A stretch of 64,000 bases of DNA from Ptiloglossa arizonensis. Lineage: Eukaryota; Arthropoda; Insecta; Hymenoptera; Colletidae. Below the pieces are notes generated by a model. It was given only the letters and a program-made list of their open reading frames with translations, did no database searches and was not told where the DNA came from. Shown here one piece after another: positions 38,901 through 51,788 of the stretch; positions within the stretch are counted from its first letter, which is position 1, and every line of letters starts with the position of its first letter. The DNA is taken from assembly GCF_051014685.1 (NCBI RefSeq), contig NW_027479402.1, forward strand, positions 62,001 to 126,000, given 5' to 3'. A program made the position numbers and the translations under genes.

Positions 38901-40926
38901 GGTAAGAAACGCTTGAGAAACTCAAAATTTTCGCAGTTCTGATGCTCGAAACGAATAACTAGAACGGCCTAGGGGAAAAGTACGCATACGGTTGTAATCG
39001 GGCGAGTTTCTACTTTCAGATGCAACAGAAATTTTGCGGATTGGTCAATCCGTTCGCGAGATATGGCAGTTTGGAGGTAAGAAACGCTTGAGAAACTCAA
39101 AATTTTCGCAGTTCTGATGCTCGAAACGAATAACTAGAACGGCCTAGGGGAAAAGTACGCATACCGTTGTAATCGGGCGAGTTGCTACTTTCAGATGCAT
39201 CAGAAATTTTGCGGATTGGTCAATCCGTTCGCGAGATATGGCAGTTTGGAAGTAAGAAACGCTTGAGAAACTCAGAATTTTCGCAGTTCTGATGCTCGAC
39301 AAGCATAACTAGAACGGTCTAGGGGAAAAGTACGCATACTGTTGTAATCGGGCGAGTTTCTACTTTCAGATGCAACAGAAATTTTGCGGATTGGTCAATC
39401 CGTTCGCGAGATATGGCAGTTTGTAGGTAAGAAACACTCGAGAAACTCAACATTTTCGCAGTTCTGATGCTCGAAACGAATAACTAGAACGGCCTAAGGG
39501 AAAAGTACGCATACGGTTGTAATCGGGCGAGTTTCTACTTTCAGATGCATCAGAAATTTTGCGGATTGGTCATTCCGTTCGTGAGATATGGCAGTTTGGA
39601 AGTAAGAAACGCTTGAGAAACTCAAAATTTTCGCAGTTCTGATGCTCGAAACGATTAACTAGAACGGCCTAGGGGAAAAGTACGCACACCGTTGTCATCG
39701 GGCGAGTTTCTACTTTCAGATGCAACAGAAATTTTGCGAATTGGTCAATCCGTTCGCGAGATATGGCAGTTTGGAAGTAAGAAACGCTTGAGAAACTCAA
39801 AATTTTCGCAGTTCTGATGCTCGAAACGAATAACTAGAACGGCCTAGGGGAAAAGTACGCACACCGTTGTAATCGGGCGAGCTTCTAATTTCAGATGCAA
39901 CAGAAATTTTGCGGATTGGTTAATCCATTCGCGAGATATGGCAGTTTGGAGGTAAGAAACGCTTGAGAAGCTCAAAATTTTCGCAGTTCTGATGCTCGAA
40001 ACGAATAACTAGAACGGCCTAGGGGAAAAGTACGCATGCCGTTGTAATCGGGCGAGTTTCTACATTCAGATGCGACAGAAATTTTGCGGATTGGTCAATC
40101 CGTTCGCGAGATATGGCAGTTTGGAGGTAAGAAACACTTGAGAAACTCAAAATCTTCGCAGTTCTGATGCTCGAAACGAATAACTAGAACGGCCTAGGAG
40201 AAAAGTACGCATACCGTTGTAATCGGGCGAGTTTCTACTGTCAGATGCAATAGAAATTTTGCGGATTAGTCAATCCGTTCGCGAGATATGGCAGTTTGGA
40301 GGAAAGAAACGCTTGAGAAACTCAAAATTTTCGAAGTTCTGATGCTCGACAAGCATAACTAGAACGGTCTAGGGGAAAAGTACGCATACCGTTGTAATCG
40401 GGCGAGTTTCTACTTTCATATGCAACAGAAATTTTGCGGATTGGTCAATCCGTTCGCGAGATATGGCAGTTTCTAGGTAAGAAACGCTTGAGAAACTCAA
40501 CATTTTCGCAGTTCTGATGCTCGAAACGAATAACTAGAACCGAGTTGGGGAAACGTACGCATACCGTTGTAATCGGGCGACTTTCTACTTTCAGATGCAA
40601 CAGAAATTTTGCGGATTGGTCAATCCGTTCGCGAGATATGGCAGTTTGTAGGTAAGAAACGCTTGAGAAACTCAACATTTTTGCAGTTCTGATGCTCGAA
40701 ACGAATAACTAGAACGGCCTAGGGGAAAAGTACGCATACCGTTGTAATCGGGCGAGTTTCTACTTTCAGATGCAACAGAAATTTTGCGGATTGGTCAATC
40801 CGTTCGCGAGATATGGCAGTTTGGAGGTAAGAAACGCTTGAGAAACTCAAAATTTTCGCAGTTCTGATGCTCGAAACGAATAACTACAACGGCCTAGGGG
40901 AAAAGTACGCATACCGTTGTAATCGG
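38901..40926 (+). repeat. Join zone: cassette copy plus TTCTAGG monomers
   Basis: Bases 39541-40410 follow 25889-26758 (13,652 bp, 78 monomers plus the 2-bp phase shift), carrying the TTCGTGAG, TGTCATCGGG, CTTCTAATTTC, CATTCAG, CTGTCAG and TTCGAAG order. Bases 40411-40926 resemble 23784-24300, with the GTTTCTAGG and ACCGACTTGGGG types; here ACCGAGTTGGGG and TTTCATATGC are private changes. Confidence 0.7.
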
Positions 40927-43900
40927 GCGAGTTTCTACTTTCAGATGCAACAGAAATTTTGCGGACTGGTCAATCCGTTCGCGAGATATGGCAGTTTGGA
41001 GGTAAGAAACGCTTGATAAACTCAAAATTTTCGCAGTTCTGATGCTCGACAAGCATAACTAGAACGGTCTAGGGGAAAAGTACGCATACCGTTGTAATCG
41101 GGCGAGTTTCTACTTTCAGATGCAACAGAAATTTTGCGGATTGGTCAATCCGTTCGCGAGATATGGCAGTTTGTAGGTAAGAAACGCTCGAGAAACTCAA
41201 CATTTTCGCAGTTCTGATGCTCGAAACGAATAACTAGAACGGCCTAGGGGAAAAGTACGCATACGGTTGTAATCGGGCGAGTTTCTACTTTCAGATGCAA
41301 CAGAAATTTTGCGGATTGGTCAATCCGTTCGCGAGATATGGCAGTTTGGAAGTAAGAAACGCTTGAGAAACTCAAAATTTTCGCAGTTCTGATGCTCGAA
41401 ACGAATAACTAGAACGGCCTAGGGGAAAAGTACGCACACCGTTGTAATCGTGCGAGCTTCTACTTTCAGATGCAACAGAAATTTTGCGGATTGGTCAATC
41501 CATTCGCGAGATATGGCAGTTTGGAGGTAAGAAACGCTTGAGAAACTCAAAATTTTCGCAGTTCTGATGCTCGAAACGAATAACTAGAACGGCCTAGGGG
41601 AAAAGTACGCATACCGTTGTAATCGGGCGAGTTGCTACTTTCAGATGCATCAGAAATTTTGCGGATTAGTCAATCCGTTCGCGAGATATGGCAGTTTGGA
41701 GGTAAGAAACGCTTGAGAAACTCAAAATTTTCGCAGTTCTGATGCTCGACAAGCATAACTAGAACGGTCTAGGGGAAAAGTACGCATACCGTTGTAATCG
41801 GGCGAGTTTCTACTTTCAGATGCAACAGAAATTTTGCGGATTGGTCAATCCGTTCGCGAGATATGGCAGTTTGTAGGTAAGAAACGCTCGAGAAACTCAA
41901 CATTTTCGCAGTACTGATGCTCGAAACGAATAACTAGAACGGCCTAGGGGAAAAGTACGCATACAGTTGTAATCGGGCGAGTTTCTACTTTCAGATGCAA
42001 CAGAAATTTTGCGGATTGGTCAATCCGTTCGCGAGATATGGCAGTTTGGAGGTAAGAAACGCTTGAGAAACTCAAAATTTTCGCAGTTCTGATGCTCGAA
42101 ACGAATAACTAGAACGGCCTAGGGGAAAAGTACGCATACCGTTGTAATCGGGCGAGTTGCTACTTTCAGATGCATCAGAAATTTTGCGGATTGGTCAATC
42201 CGTTCGCGAGATATGGCAGTTTGGAAGTAAGAAACGCTTGAGAAACTCAAAATTTTCGCAGTTCTGATGCTCGACAAGCATAACTAGAACGGTCTAGGGG
42301 AAAAGTACGCATACTGTTGTAATCGGGCGAGTTTCTACTTTCAGATGCAACAGAAATTTTGCGGATTGGTCAATCCGTTCGCGAGATATGGCAGTTTGTA
42401 GGTAAGAAACACTCGAGAAACTCAACATTTTCGCAGTTCTGATGCTCGAAACGAATAACTAGAACGGCCTAAGGGAAAAGTACGCATACGGTTGTAATCG
42501 GGCGAGTTTCTACTTTCAGATGCAACAGAAATTTTGCGGATTGGTCAATCCGTTCGCGAGATATGGCAGTTTGGAAGTAAGAAACGCTTGAGAAACTCAA
42601 AATTTTCGCAGTTCTGATGCTCGACAAGCATAACTAGAACGGTCTAGGGGAAAAGTACGCATACTGTTGTAATCGGGCGAGTTGCTACTTTCAGATGCAT
42701 CAGAAATTTTGCGGATTGGTCAATCCGTTCGTGAGATATGGCAGTTTGGAAGTAAGAAACGCTTGAGAAACTCAAAATTTTCGCAGTTCTGATGCTCGAA
42801 ACGATTAACTAGAACGGCCTAGGGGAAAAGTACGCATACCGTTGTAATCGGGCGAGTTGCTACTTTCAGATGCATCAGAAATTTTGCGGATTGGTCAATC
42901 CGTTCGCGAGATATGGCAGTTTGTAGGTAAGAAACACTCGAGAAACTCAACATTTTCGCAGTTCTGATGCTCGAAACGAATAACTAGAACGGCCTAGGGG
43001 AAAAGTACGCATACAGTTGTAATCGGGCGAGTTTCTACTTTCAGATGCAACAGAAATTTTGCGGATTGGTCAATCCGTTCGCGAGATATGGCAGTTTGGA
43101 GGTAAGAAACGCTTGAGAAACTCAAAATTTTCGCAGTTCTGATGCTCGAAACGAATAACTAGAACGGCCTAGGGGAAAAGTACGCATACCGTTGTAATCG
43201 GGCGAGTTGCTACTTTCAGATGCATCAGAAATTTTGCGGATTGGTCAATCCGTTCGCGAGATATGGCAGTTTGGAAGTAAGAAACGCTTGAGAAACTCAA
43301 AATTTTCGCAGTTCTGATGCTCGACAAGCATAACTAGAACGGTCTAGGGGAAAAGTACGCATACTGTTGTAATCGGGCGAGTTTCTACTTTCAGATGCAA
43401 CAGAAATTTTGCGGATTGGTCAATCCGTTCGCGAGATATGGCAGTTTGTAGGTAAGAAACACTCGAGAAACTCAACATTTTCGCAGTTCTGATGCTCGAA
43501 ACGAATAACTAGAACGGCCTAAGGGAAAAGTACGCATACGGTTGTAATCGGGCGAGTTTCTACTTTCAGATGCAACAGAAATTTTGCGGATTGGTCAATC
43601 CGTTCGCGAGATATGGCAGTTTGGAGGTAAGAAACGCTTGAGAAACTCAAAATTTTCGCAGTTCTGATGCTCGAAACGAATAACTAGAACGGCCTAGGGG
43701 AAAAGTACGCATACCGTTGTAATCGGGCGAGTTGCTACTTTCAGATGCATCAGAAATTTTGCGGATTGGTCAATCCGTTCGTGAGATATGGCAGTTTGGA
43801 AGTAAGAAACGCTTGAGAAACTCAAAATTTTCGCAGTTCTGATGCTCGAAACGATTAACTAGAACGGCCTAGGGGAAAAGTACGCATACCGTTGTAATCG

Positions 43901-46530
43901 GGCGAGTTGCTACTTTCAGATGCATCAGAAATTTTGCGGATTGGTCAATCCGTTCGTGAGATATGGCAGTTTGGAAGTAAGAAACGCTTGAGAAACTCAA
44001 AATTTTCGCAGTTCTGATGCTCCAAACGATTAACTAGAACGGCCTAGGGGAAAAGTACGCACACCGTTGTCATCGGGCGAGTTTCTACTTTCAGATGCAA
44101 CAGAAATTTTGCGAATTGGTCAATCCGTTCGCGAGATATGGCAGTTTGGAGGTAAGAAACGCTTGAGAAACTCAAAATTTTCGCAGTTCTGATGCTCGAA
44201 ACGAATAACTAGAACGGCCTAGGGGAAAAGTACGCATACCGTTGTAATCGGGCGAGTTGCTACTTTCAGATGCATCAGAAATTTTGCGGATTGGTCAATC
44301 CGTTCGCGAGATATGGCAGTTTGGAAGTAAGAAACGCTTGAGAAACTCAAAATTTTCGCAGTTCTGATGCTCGACAAGCATAACTAGAACGGTCTAGGGG
44401 AAAAGTACGCATACTGTTGTAATCGGGCGAGTTTCTACTTTCAGATGCAACAGAAATTTTGCGGATTGGTCAATCCGTTCGCGAGATATGGCAGTTTGTA
44501 GGTAAGAAACACTCGAGAAACTCAACATTTTCGCAGTTCTGATGCTCGAAACGAATAACTAGAACGGCCTAAGGGAAAAGTACGCATACGGTTGTAATCG
44601 GGCGAGTTTCTACTTTCAGATGCAACAGAAATTTTGCGGATTGGTCAATCCGTTCGCGAGATATGGCAGTTTGTAGGTAAGAAACGCTTGAGAAACTCAA
44701 AATTTTCGCAGTTCTGATGCTCGAAACGAATAACTAGAACGGCCTAGGGGAAAAGTACGCATACCGTTGTAATCGGGCGAGTTGCTACTTTCAGATGCAT
44801 CAGAAATTTTGCGGATTGGTCAATCCGTTCGTGAGATATGGCAGTTTGGAAGTAAGAAACGCTTGAGAAACTCAAAATTTTCGCAGTTCTGATGCTCGAA
44901 ACGATTAACTAGAACGGCCTAGGGGAAAAGTACGCATACCGTTGTAATCGGGCGAGTTGCTACTTTCAGATGCATCAGAAATTTTGCGGATTGGTCAATC
45001 CGTTCGTGAGATATGGCAGTTTGGAAGTAAGAAACGCTTGAGAAACTCAAAATTTTCGCAGTTCTGATGCTCCAAACGATTAACTAGAACGGCCTAGGGG
45101 AAAAGTACGCACACCGTTGTCATCGGGCGAGTTTCTACTTTCAGATGCAACAGAAATTTTGCGAATTGGTCAATCCGTTCGCGAGATATGGCAGTTTGGA
45201 AGTAAGAAACGCTTGAGAAACTCAAAATTTTCGCAGTTCTGATGCTCGAAACGAATAACTAGAACGGCCTAGGGGAAAAGTACGCACACCGTTGTAATCG
45301 GGCGAGCTTCTAATTTCAGATGCAACAGAAATTTTGCGGATTGGTTAATCCATTCGCGAGATATGGCAGTTTGGAGGTAAGAAACGCTTGAGAAGCTCAA
45401 AATTTTCGCAGTTCTGATGCTCGAAACGAATAACTTGAACGGCCTAGGGGAAAAGTACGCACACCGTTGTCATCGGGCGAGTTTCTACTTTCAGATGCAA
45501 CAGAAATTTTGCGAATTGGTCAATCCGTTCGCGAGATATGGCAGTTTGGAAGTAAGAAACGCTTGAGAAACTCAAAATTTTCGCAGTTCTGATGCTCGAA
45601 ACGAATAACTAGAACGGCCTAGGGGAAAAGTACGCACACCGTTGTAATCGGGCGAGCTTCTAATTTCAGATGCAACAGAAATTTTGCGGATTGGTTAATC
45701 CATTCGCGAGATATGGCAGTTTGGAGGTAAGAAACGCTTGAGAAGCTCAAAATTTTCGCAGTTCTGATGCTCGAAACGAATAACTAGAACGGCCTAGGGG
45801 AAAAGTACGCACACCGTTGTCATCGGGCGAGTTTCTACTTTCAGATGCAACAGAAATTTTGCGAATTGGTCAATCCGTTCGCGAGATATGGCAGTTTGGA
45901 AGTAAGAAACGCTTGAGAAACTCAACATTTTCGCAGTTCTGATGCTCGAAACGAATAACTAGAACGGCCTAGGGGAAAAGTACGCATGCCGTTGTAATCG
46001 GGCGAGTTTCTACATTCAGATGCAACAGAAATTTTGCGGATTGGTCAATCCGTTCGCGAGATATGGCAGTTTGGAGGTAAGAAACACTTGAGAAACTCAA
46101 AATCTTCGCAGTTCTGATGCTCGAAACGAATAACTAGAACGGCCTAGGAGAAAAGTACGCATACCGTTGTAATCGGGCGAGTTTCTACTGTCAGATGCAA
46201 CAGAAATTTTGCGGATTAGTCAATCCGTTCGCGAGATATGGCAGTTTGGAGGAAAGAAACGCTTGAGAAACTCAAAATTTTCGAAGTTCTGATGCTCGAC
46301 AAGCATAACTAGAACGGTCTAGGGGAAAAGTACGCATACCGTTGTAATCGGGCGAGTTTCTACTTTCAGATGCAACAGAAATTTTGCGGATTGGTCAATC
46401 CGTTCGCGAGATATGGCAGTTTGGAAGTAAGAAACGCTTGAGAAACTCAAAATTTTCGCAGTTCTGATGCTCGACAAGCATAACTAGAACGGTCTAGGGG
46501 AAAAGTACGCATACTGTTGTAATCGGGCGA
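40927..46530 (+). repeat. Rearranged copy of the 26.7-34.5 kb domain
   Basis: Bases 40927 to about 43275 follow 26750-29098 at a 14,177-bp shift. Rare shared markers are TCGTGCGAGC and GCAGTACTGA. The shift then becomes 11,027 bp (matching 32251 onward), and after 45.1 kb it is 12,077 bp. The change from 14,177 to 11,027 equals 18 monomers, the spacing of the 28.2 and 31.3 kb copies. The change from 11,027 to 12,077 is explained by the 6-monomer tandem duplication at 43098-45197. Confidence 0.75.
43098..45197 (+). repeat. 6-monomer (1,050-bp) tandem duplication
   Basis: Units are 43098-44147 and 44148-45197. The rare TGCTCCAAAC marker stands at 44018 and 45068. The clearest difference is GTAGG at 44671 where the first unit has GGAGG at 43621. 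Confidence 0.85.
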
Positions 46531-47240
46531 GTTGCTACTTTCAGATGCATCAGAAATTTTGCGGATTGGTCAATCCGTTCGTGAGATATGGCAGTTTGGA
46601 AGTAAGAAACGCTTGAGAAACTCAAAATTTTCGCAGTTCTGATGCTCGAAACGATTAACCAGAACGGCCTAGGGGAAAAGTACGCATACCGTTGTAATCG
46701 GGCGAGTTGCTACTTTCAGATGCATCAGAAATTTTGCGGATTGGTCAATCCGTTCGCGAGATATGGCAGTTTGTAGGTAAGAAACACTCGAGAAACTCAA
46801 CATTTTCGCAGTTCTGATGCTCGAAACGAATAACTAGAACGGCCTAGGGGAAAAGTACGCATACAGTTGTAATCGGGCGAGTTTCTACTTTCAGATGCAA
46901 CAGAAATTTTGCGGATTGGTCAATCCGTTCGCGAGATATGGCAGTTTGGAAGTAAGAAACGCTTGAGAAACTCAAAATTTTCGCAGTTCTGATGCTCGAC
47001 AAGCATAACTAGAACGGTCTAGGGGAAAAGAACGCATACTGTTGTAATCGGGCGAGTTTCTACTTTCAGATGCAACAGAAATTTTGCGGATTGGTCAATC
47101 CGTTCGCGAGATATGGCAGTTTGTAGGTAAGAAACACTCGAGAAACTCAACATTTTCGCAGTTCTGATGCTCGAAACGAATAACTAGAACGGCCTAAGGG
47201 AAAAGTACGCATACGGTTGTAATCGGGCGAGTTTCTACTT
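46531..47240 (+). repeat. Linking segment of second-domain monomers
   Basis: It resembles 31651-32000 and 28501-28850, with GTTGCTAC, CTCGAGAAAC, ATACAGTTG, ACAAGC and CCTAAGGG types. Private changes are GATTAACCAG near 46654 and AAAAGAACGC near 47028. No other structure seen. Confidence 0.7.
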
Positions 47241-49514
47241 TCAGATGCAACAGAAATTTTGCGGATTGGTCAATCCGTTCGCGAGATATGGCAGTTTGGA
47301 GGTAAGAAACGCTTGAGAAACTCAAAATTTTCGCAGTTCTGATGCTCGAAACGAATAACTAGAACGGCCTAGGGGAAAAGTACGCATACCGTTGTAATCG
47401 GGCGAGTTGCTACTTCAGATGCATCAGAAATTTTGCGGATTGGTCAATCCGTTCGTGAGATATGGCAGTTTGGAAGTAAGAAACGCTTGAGAAACTCAAA
47501 ATTTTCGCAGTTCTGATGCTCGAAACGATTAACTAGAACGGCCTAGGGGAAAAGTACGCATACCGTTGTAATCGGGCGAGTTGCTACTTTCAGATGCATC
47601 AGAAATTTTGCGGATTGGTCAATCCGTTCGTGAGATATGGCAGTTTGGAAGTAAGAAACGCTTGAGAAACTCAAAATTTTCGCAGTTCTGATGCTCCAAA
47701 CGATTAACTAGAACGGCCTAGGGGAAAAGTACGCACACCGTTGTCATGGGGCGAGTTTCTACTTTCAGATGCAACAGAAATTTTGCGAATTGGTCAATCC
47801 GTTCGCGAGATATGGCAGTTTGGAAGTAAGAAACGCTTGAGAAACTCAAAATTTTCGCAGTTCTGATGCTCGAAACGAATAACCAGAACGGCCTAGGGGA
47901 AAAGTACGCACACCGTTGTAATCGGGCGAGCTTCTAATTTCAGATGCAACAGAAATTTTGCGGATTGGTTAATCCATTCGCGAGATATGGCAGTTTGGAG
48001 GTAAGAAACGCTTGAGAAGCTCAAAATTTTCGCAGTTCTGATGCTCGAAACGAATAACTTGAACGGCCTAGGGGAAAAGTACGCACACCGTTGTCATCGG
48101 GCGAGTTTCTACTTTCAGATGCAACAGAAATTTTGCGAATTGGTCAATCCGTTCGCGAGATATGGCAGTTTGGAAGTAAGAAACGCTTGAGAAACTCAAA
48201 ATTTTCGCAGTTCTGATGCTCGAAACGAATAACTAGAACGGCCTAGGGGAAAAGTACGCACACCGTTGTAATCGGGCGAGCTTCTAATTTCAGATGCAAC
48301 AGAAATTTTGCGGATTGGTTAATCCATTCGCGAGATATGGCAGTTTGGAGGTAAGAAACGCTTGAGAAGCTCAAAATTTTCGCAGTTCTGATGCTCGAAA
48401 CGAATAACTAGAACGGCCTAGGGGAAAAGTACGCATGCGGTTGTAATCGGGCGAGTTTCTACATTCAGATGCAACAGAAATTTTGCGGATTGGTCAATCC
48501 GTTCGCGAGATATGGCAGTTTGGAGGTAAGAAACACTTGAGAAACTCAAAATCTTCGCAGTTCTGATGCTCGAAACGAATAACTTGAACGGCCTAGGGGA
48601 AAAGTACGCACACCGTTGTCATCGGGCGAGTTTCTACTTTCAGATGCAACAGAAATTTTGCGAATTGGTCAATCCGTTCGCGAGATATGGCAGTTTGGAA
48701 GTAAGAAACGCTTGAGAAACTCAAAATTTTCGCAGTTCTGATGCTCCAAACGATTAACTAGAACGGCCTAGGGGAAAAGTACGCACACCGTTGTCATGGG
48801 GCGAGTTTCTACTTTCAGATGCAACAGAAATTTTGCGAATTGGTCAATCCGTTCGCGAGATATGGCAGTTTGGAAGTAAGAAACGCTTGAGAAACTCAAA
48901 ATTTTCGCAGTTCTGATGCTCGAAACGAATAACTAGAACGGCCTAGGGGAAAAGTACGCACACCGTTGTAATCGGGCGAGCTTCTAATTTCAGATGCAAC
49001 AGAAATTTTGCGGATTGGTTAATCCATTCGCGAGATATGGCAGTTTGGAGGTAAGAAACGCTTGAGAAGCTCAAAATTTTCGCAGTTCTGATGCTCGAAA
49101 CGAATAACTTGAACGGCCTAGGGGAAAAGTACGCACACCGTTGTCATCGGGCGAGTTTCTACTTTCAGATGCAACAGAAATTTTGCGAATTGGTCAATCC
49201 GTTCGCGAGATATGGCAGTTTGGAAGTAAGAAACGCTTGAGAAACTCAAAATTTTCGCAGTTCTGATGCTCGAAACGAATAACTAGAACGGCCTAGGGGA
49301 AAAGTACGCACACCGTTGTAATCGGGCGAGCTTCTAATTTCAGATGCAACAGAAATTTTGCGGATTGGTTAATCCATTCGCGAGATATGGCAGTTTGGAG
49401 GTAAGAAACGCTTGAGAAGCTCAAAATTTTCGCAGTTCTGATGCTCGAAACGAATAACTAGAACGGCCTAGGGGAAAAGTACGCATGCGGTTGTAATCGG
49501 GCGAGTTTCTACAT
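47241..49514 (+). repeat. 13-monomer (2,274-bp) HOR, copy 1, with nested 6-monomer repeat
   Basis: This unit is one base short of 13 x 175 because it carries a 1-bp deletion (GCTACTTCAG at 47409-47418). Inside it, about 47640-48530 recurs after 1,050 bp at 48690-49580, marked by TGCTCCAAAC (47694, 48744) and TGTCATGGGG. The whole unit is duplicated next door, so this is a duplication within a duplication. Confidence 0.8.
47412..47417 (+). other. 1-bp deletion in the CTTTCAG tract
   Basis: ACTTCAG replaces ACTTTCAG, shortening the pyrimidine tract of the acceptor-like motif. Phase drops from +2 to +1. Confidence 0.9.
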
Positions 49515-51788
49515 TCAGATGCAACAGAAATTTTGCGGATTGGTCAATCCGTTCGCGAGATATGGCAGTTTGGAGGTAAGAAACGCTTGAGAAACTCAAA
49601 ATTTTCGCAGTTCTGATGCTCGAAACGAATAACTAGAACGGCCTAGGGGAAAAGTACGCATACCGTTGTAATCGGGCGAGTTGCTACTTCAGATGCATCA
49701 GAAATTTTGCGGATTGGTCAATCCGTTCGTGAGATATGGCAGTTTGGAAGTAAGAAACGCTTGAGAAACTCAAAATTTTCGCAGTTCTGATGCTCGAAAC
49801 GATTAACTAGAACGGCCTAGGGGAAAAGTACGCATACCGTTGTAATCGGGCGAGTTGCTACTTTCAGATGCATCAGAAATTTTGCGGATTGGTCAATCCG
49901 TTCGTGAGATATGGCAGTTTGGAAGTAAGAAACGCTTGAGAAACTCAAAATTTTCGCAGTTCTGATGCTCCAAACGATTAACTAGAACGGCCTAGGGGAA
50001 AAGTACGCACACCGTTGTCATGGGGCGAGTTTCTACTTTCAGATGCAACAGAAATTTTGCGAATTGGTCAATCCGTTCGCGAGATATGGCAGTTTGGAAG
50101 TAAGAAACGCTTGAGAAACTCAAAATTTTCGCAGTTCTGATGCTCGAAACGAATAACCAGAACGGCCTAGGGGAAAAGTACGCACACCGTTGTAATCGGG
50201 CGAGCTTCTAATTTCAGATGCAACAGAAATTTTGCGGATTGGTTAATCCATTCGCGAGATATGGCAGTTTGGAGGTAAGAAACGCTTGAGAAGCTCAAAA
50301 TTTTCGCAGTTCTGATGCTCGAAACGAATAACTTGAACGGCCTAGGGGAAAAGTACGCACACCGTTGTCATCGGGCGAGTTTCTACTTTCAGATGCAACA
50401 GAAATTTTGCGAATTGGTCAATCCGTTCGCGAGATATGGCAGTTTGGAAGTAAGAAACGCTTGAGAAACTCAAAATTTTCGCAGTTCTGATGCTCGAAAC
50501 GAATAACTAGAACGGCCTAGGGGAAAAGTACGCACACCGTTGTAATCGGGCGAGCTTCTAATTTCAGATGCAACAGAAATTTTGCGGATTGGTTAATCCA
50601 TTCGCGAGATATGGCAGTTTGGAGGTAAGAAACGCTTGAGAAGCTCAAAATTTTCGCAGTTCTGATGCTCGAAACGAATAACTAGAACGGCCTAGGGGAA
50701 AAGTACGCATGCGGTTGTAATCGGGCGAGTTTCTACATTCAGATGCAACAGAAATTTTGCGGATTGGTCAATCCGTTCGCGAGATATGGCAGTTTGGAGG
50801 TAAGAAACACTTGAGAAACTCAAAATCTTCGCAGTTCTGATGCTCGAAACGAATAACTTGAACGGCCTAGGGGAAAAGTACGCACACCGTTGTCATCGGG
50901 CGAGTTTCTACTTTCAGATGCAACAGAAATTTTGCGAATTGGTCAATCCGTTCGCGAGATATGGCAGTTTGGAAGTAAGAAACGCTTGAGAAACTCAAAA
51001 TTTTCGCAGTTCTGATGCTCCAAACGATTAACTAGAACGGCCTAGGGGAAAAGTACGCACACCGTTGTCATGGGGCGAGTTTCTACTTTCAGATGCAACA
51101 GAAATTTTGCGAATTGGTCAATCCGTTCGCGAGATATGGCAGTTTGGAAGTAAGAAACGCTTGAGAAACTCAAAATTTTCGCAGTTCTGATGCTCGAAAC
51201 GAATAACTAGAACGGCCTAGGGGAAAAGTACGCACACCGTTGTAATCGGGCGAGCTTCTAATTTCAGATGCAACAGAAATTTTGCGGATTGGTTAATCCA
51301 TTCGCGAGATATGGCAGTTTGGAGGTAAGAAACGCTTGAGAAGCTCAAAATTTTCGCAGTTCTGATGCTCGAAACGAATAACTTGAACGGCCTAGGGGAA
51401 AAGTACGCACACCGTTGTCATCGGGCGAGTTTCTACTTTCAGATGCAACAGAAATTTTGCGAATTGGTCAATCCGTTCGCGAGATATGGCAGTTTGGAAG
51501 TAAGAAACGCTTGAGAAACTCAAAATTTTCGCAGTTCTGATGCTCGAAACGAATAACTAGAACGGCCTAGGGGAAAAGTACGCACACCGTTGTAATCGGG
51601 CGAGCTTCTAATTTCAGATGCAACAGAAATTTTGCGGATTGGTTAATCCATTCGCGAGATATGGCAGTTTGGAGGTAAGAAACGCTTGAGAAGCTCAAAA
51701 TTTTCGCAGTTCTGATGCTCGAAACGAATAACTAGAACGGCCTAGGGGAAAAGTACGCATGCGGTTGTAATCGGGCGAGTTTCTACAT
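49515..51788 (+). repeat. 13-monomer HOR, copy 2
   Basis: It repeats copy 1 at a 2,274-bp shift, including the deletion (49684-49693), AATAACCAGAACGG (50155 against 47881) and both TGTCATGGGG markers (near 50017 and 51067). The match appears to extend to about 51858, so the exact junction lies anywhere in 49515-49585. Confidence 0.8.
49686..49691 (+). other. Copy of the same 1-bp deletion
   Basis: The same ACTTCAG deletion lies 2,274 bp after the first, carried by the 13-monomer duplication, so it is not an independent event. Phase returns to 0. Confidence 0.9.
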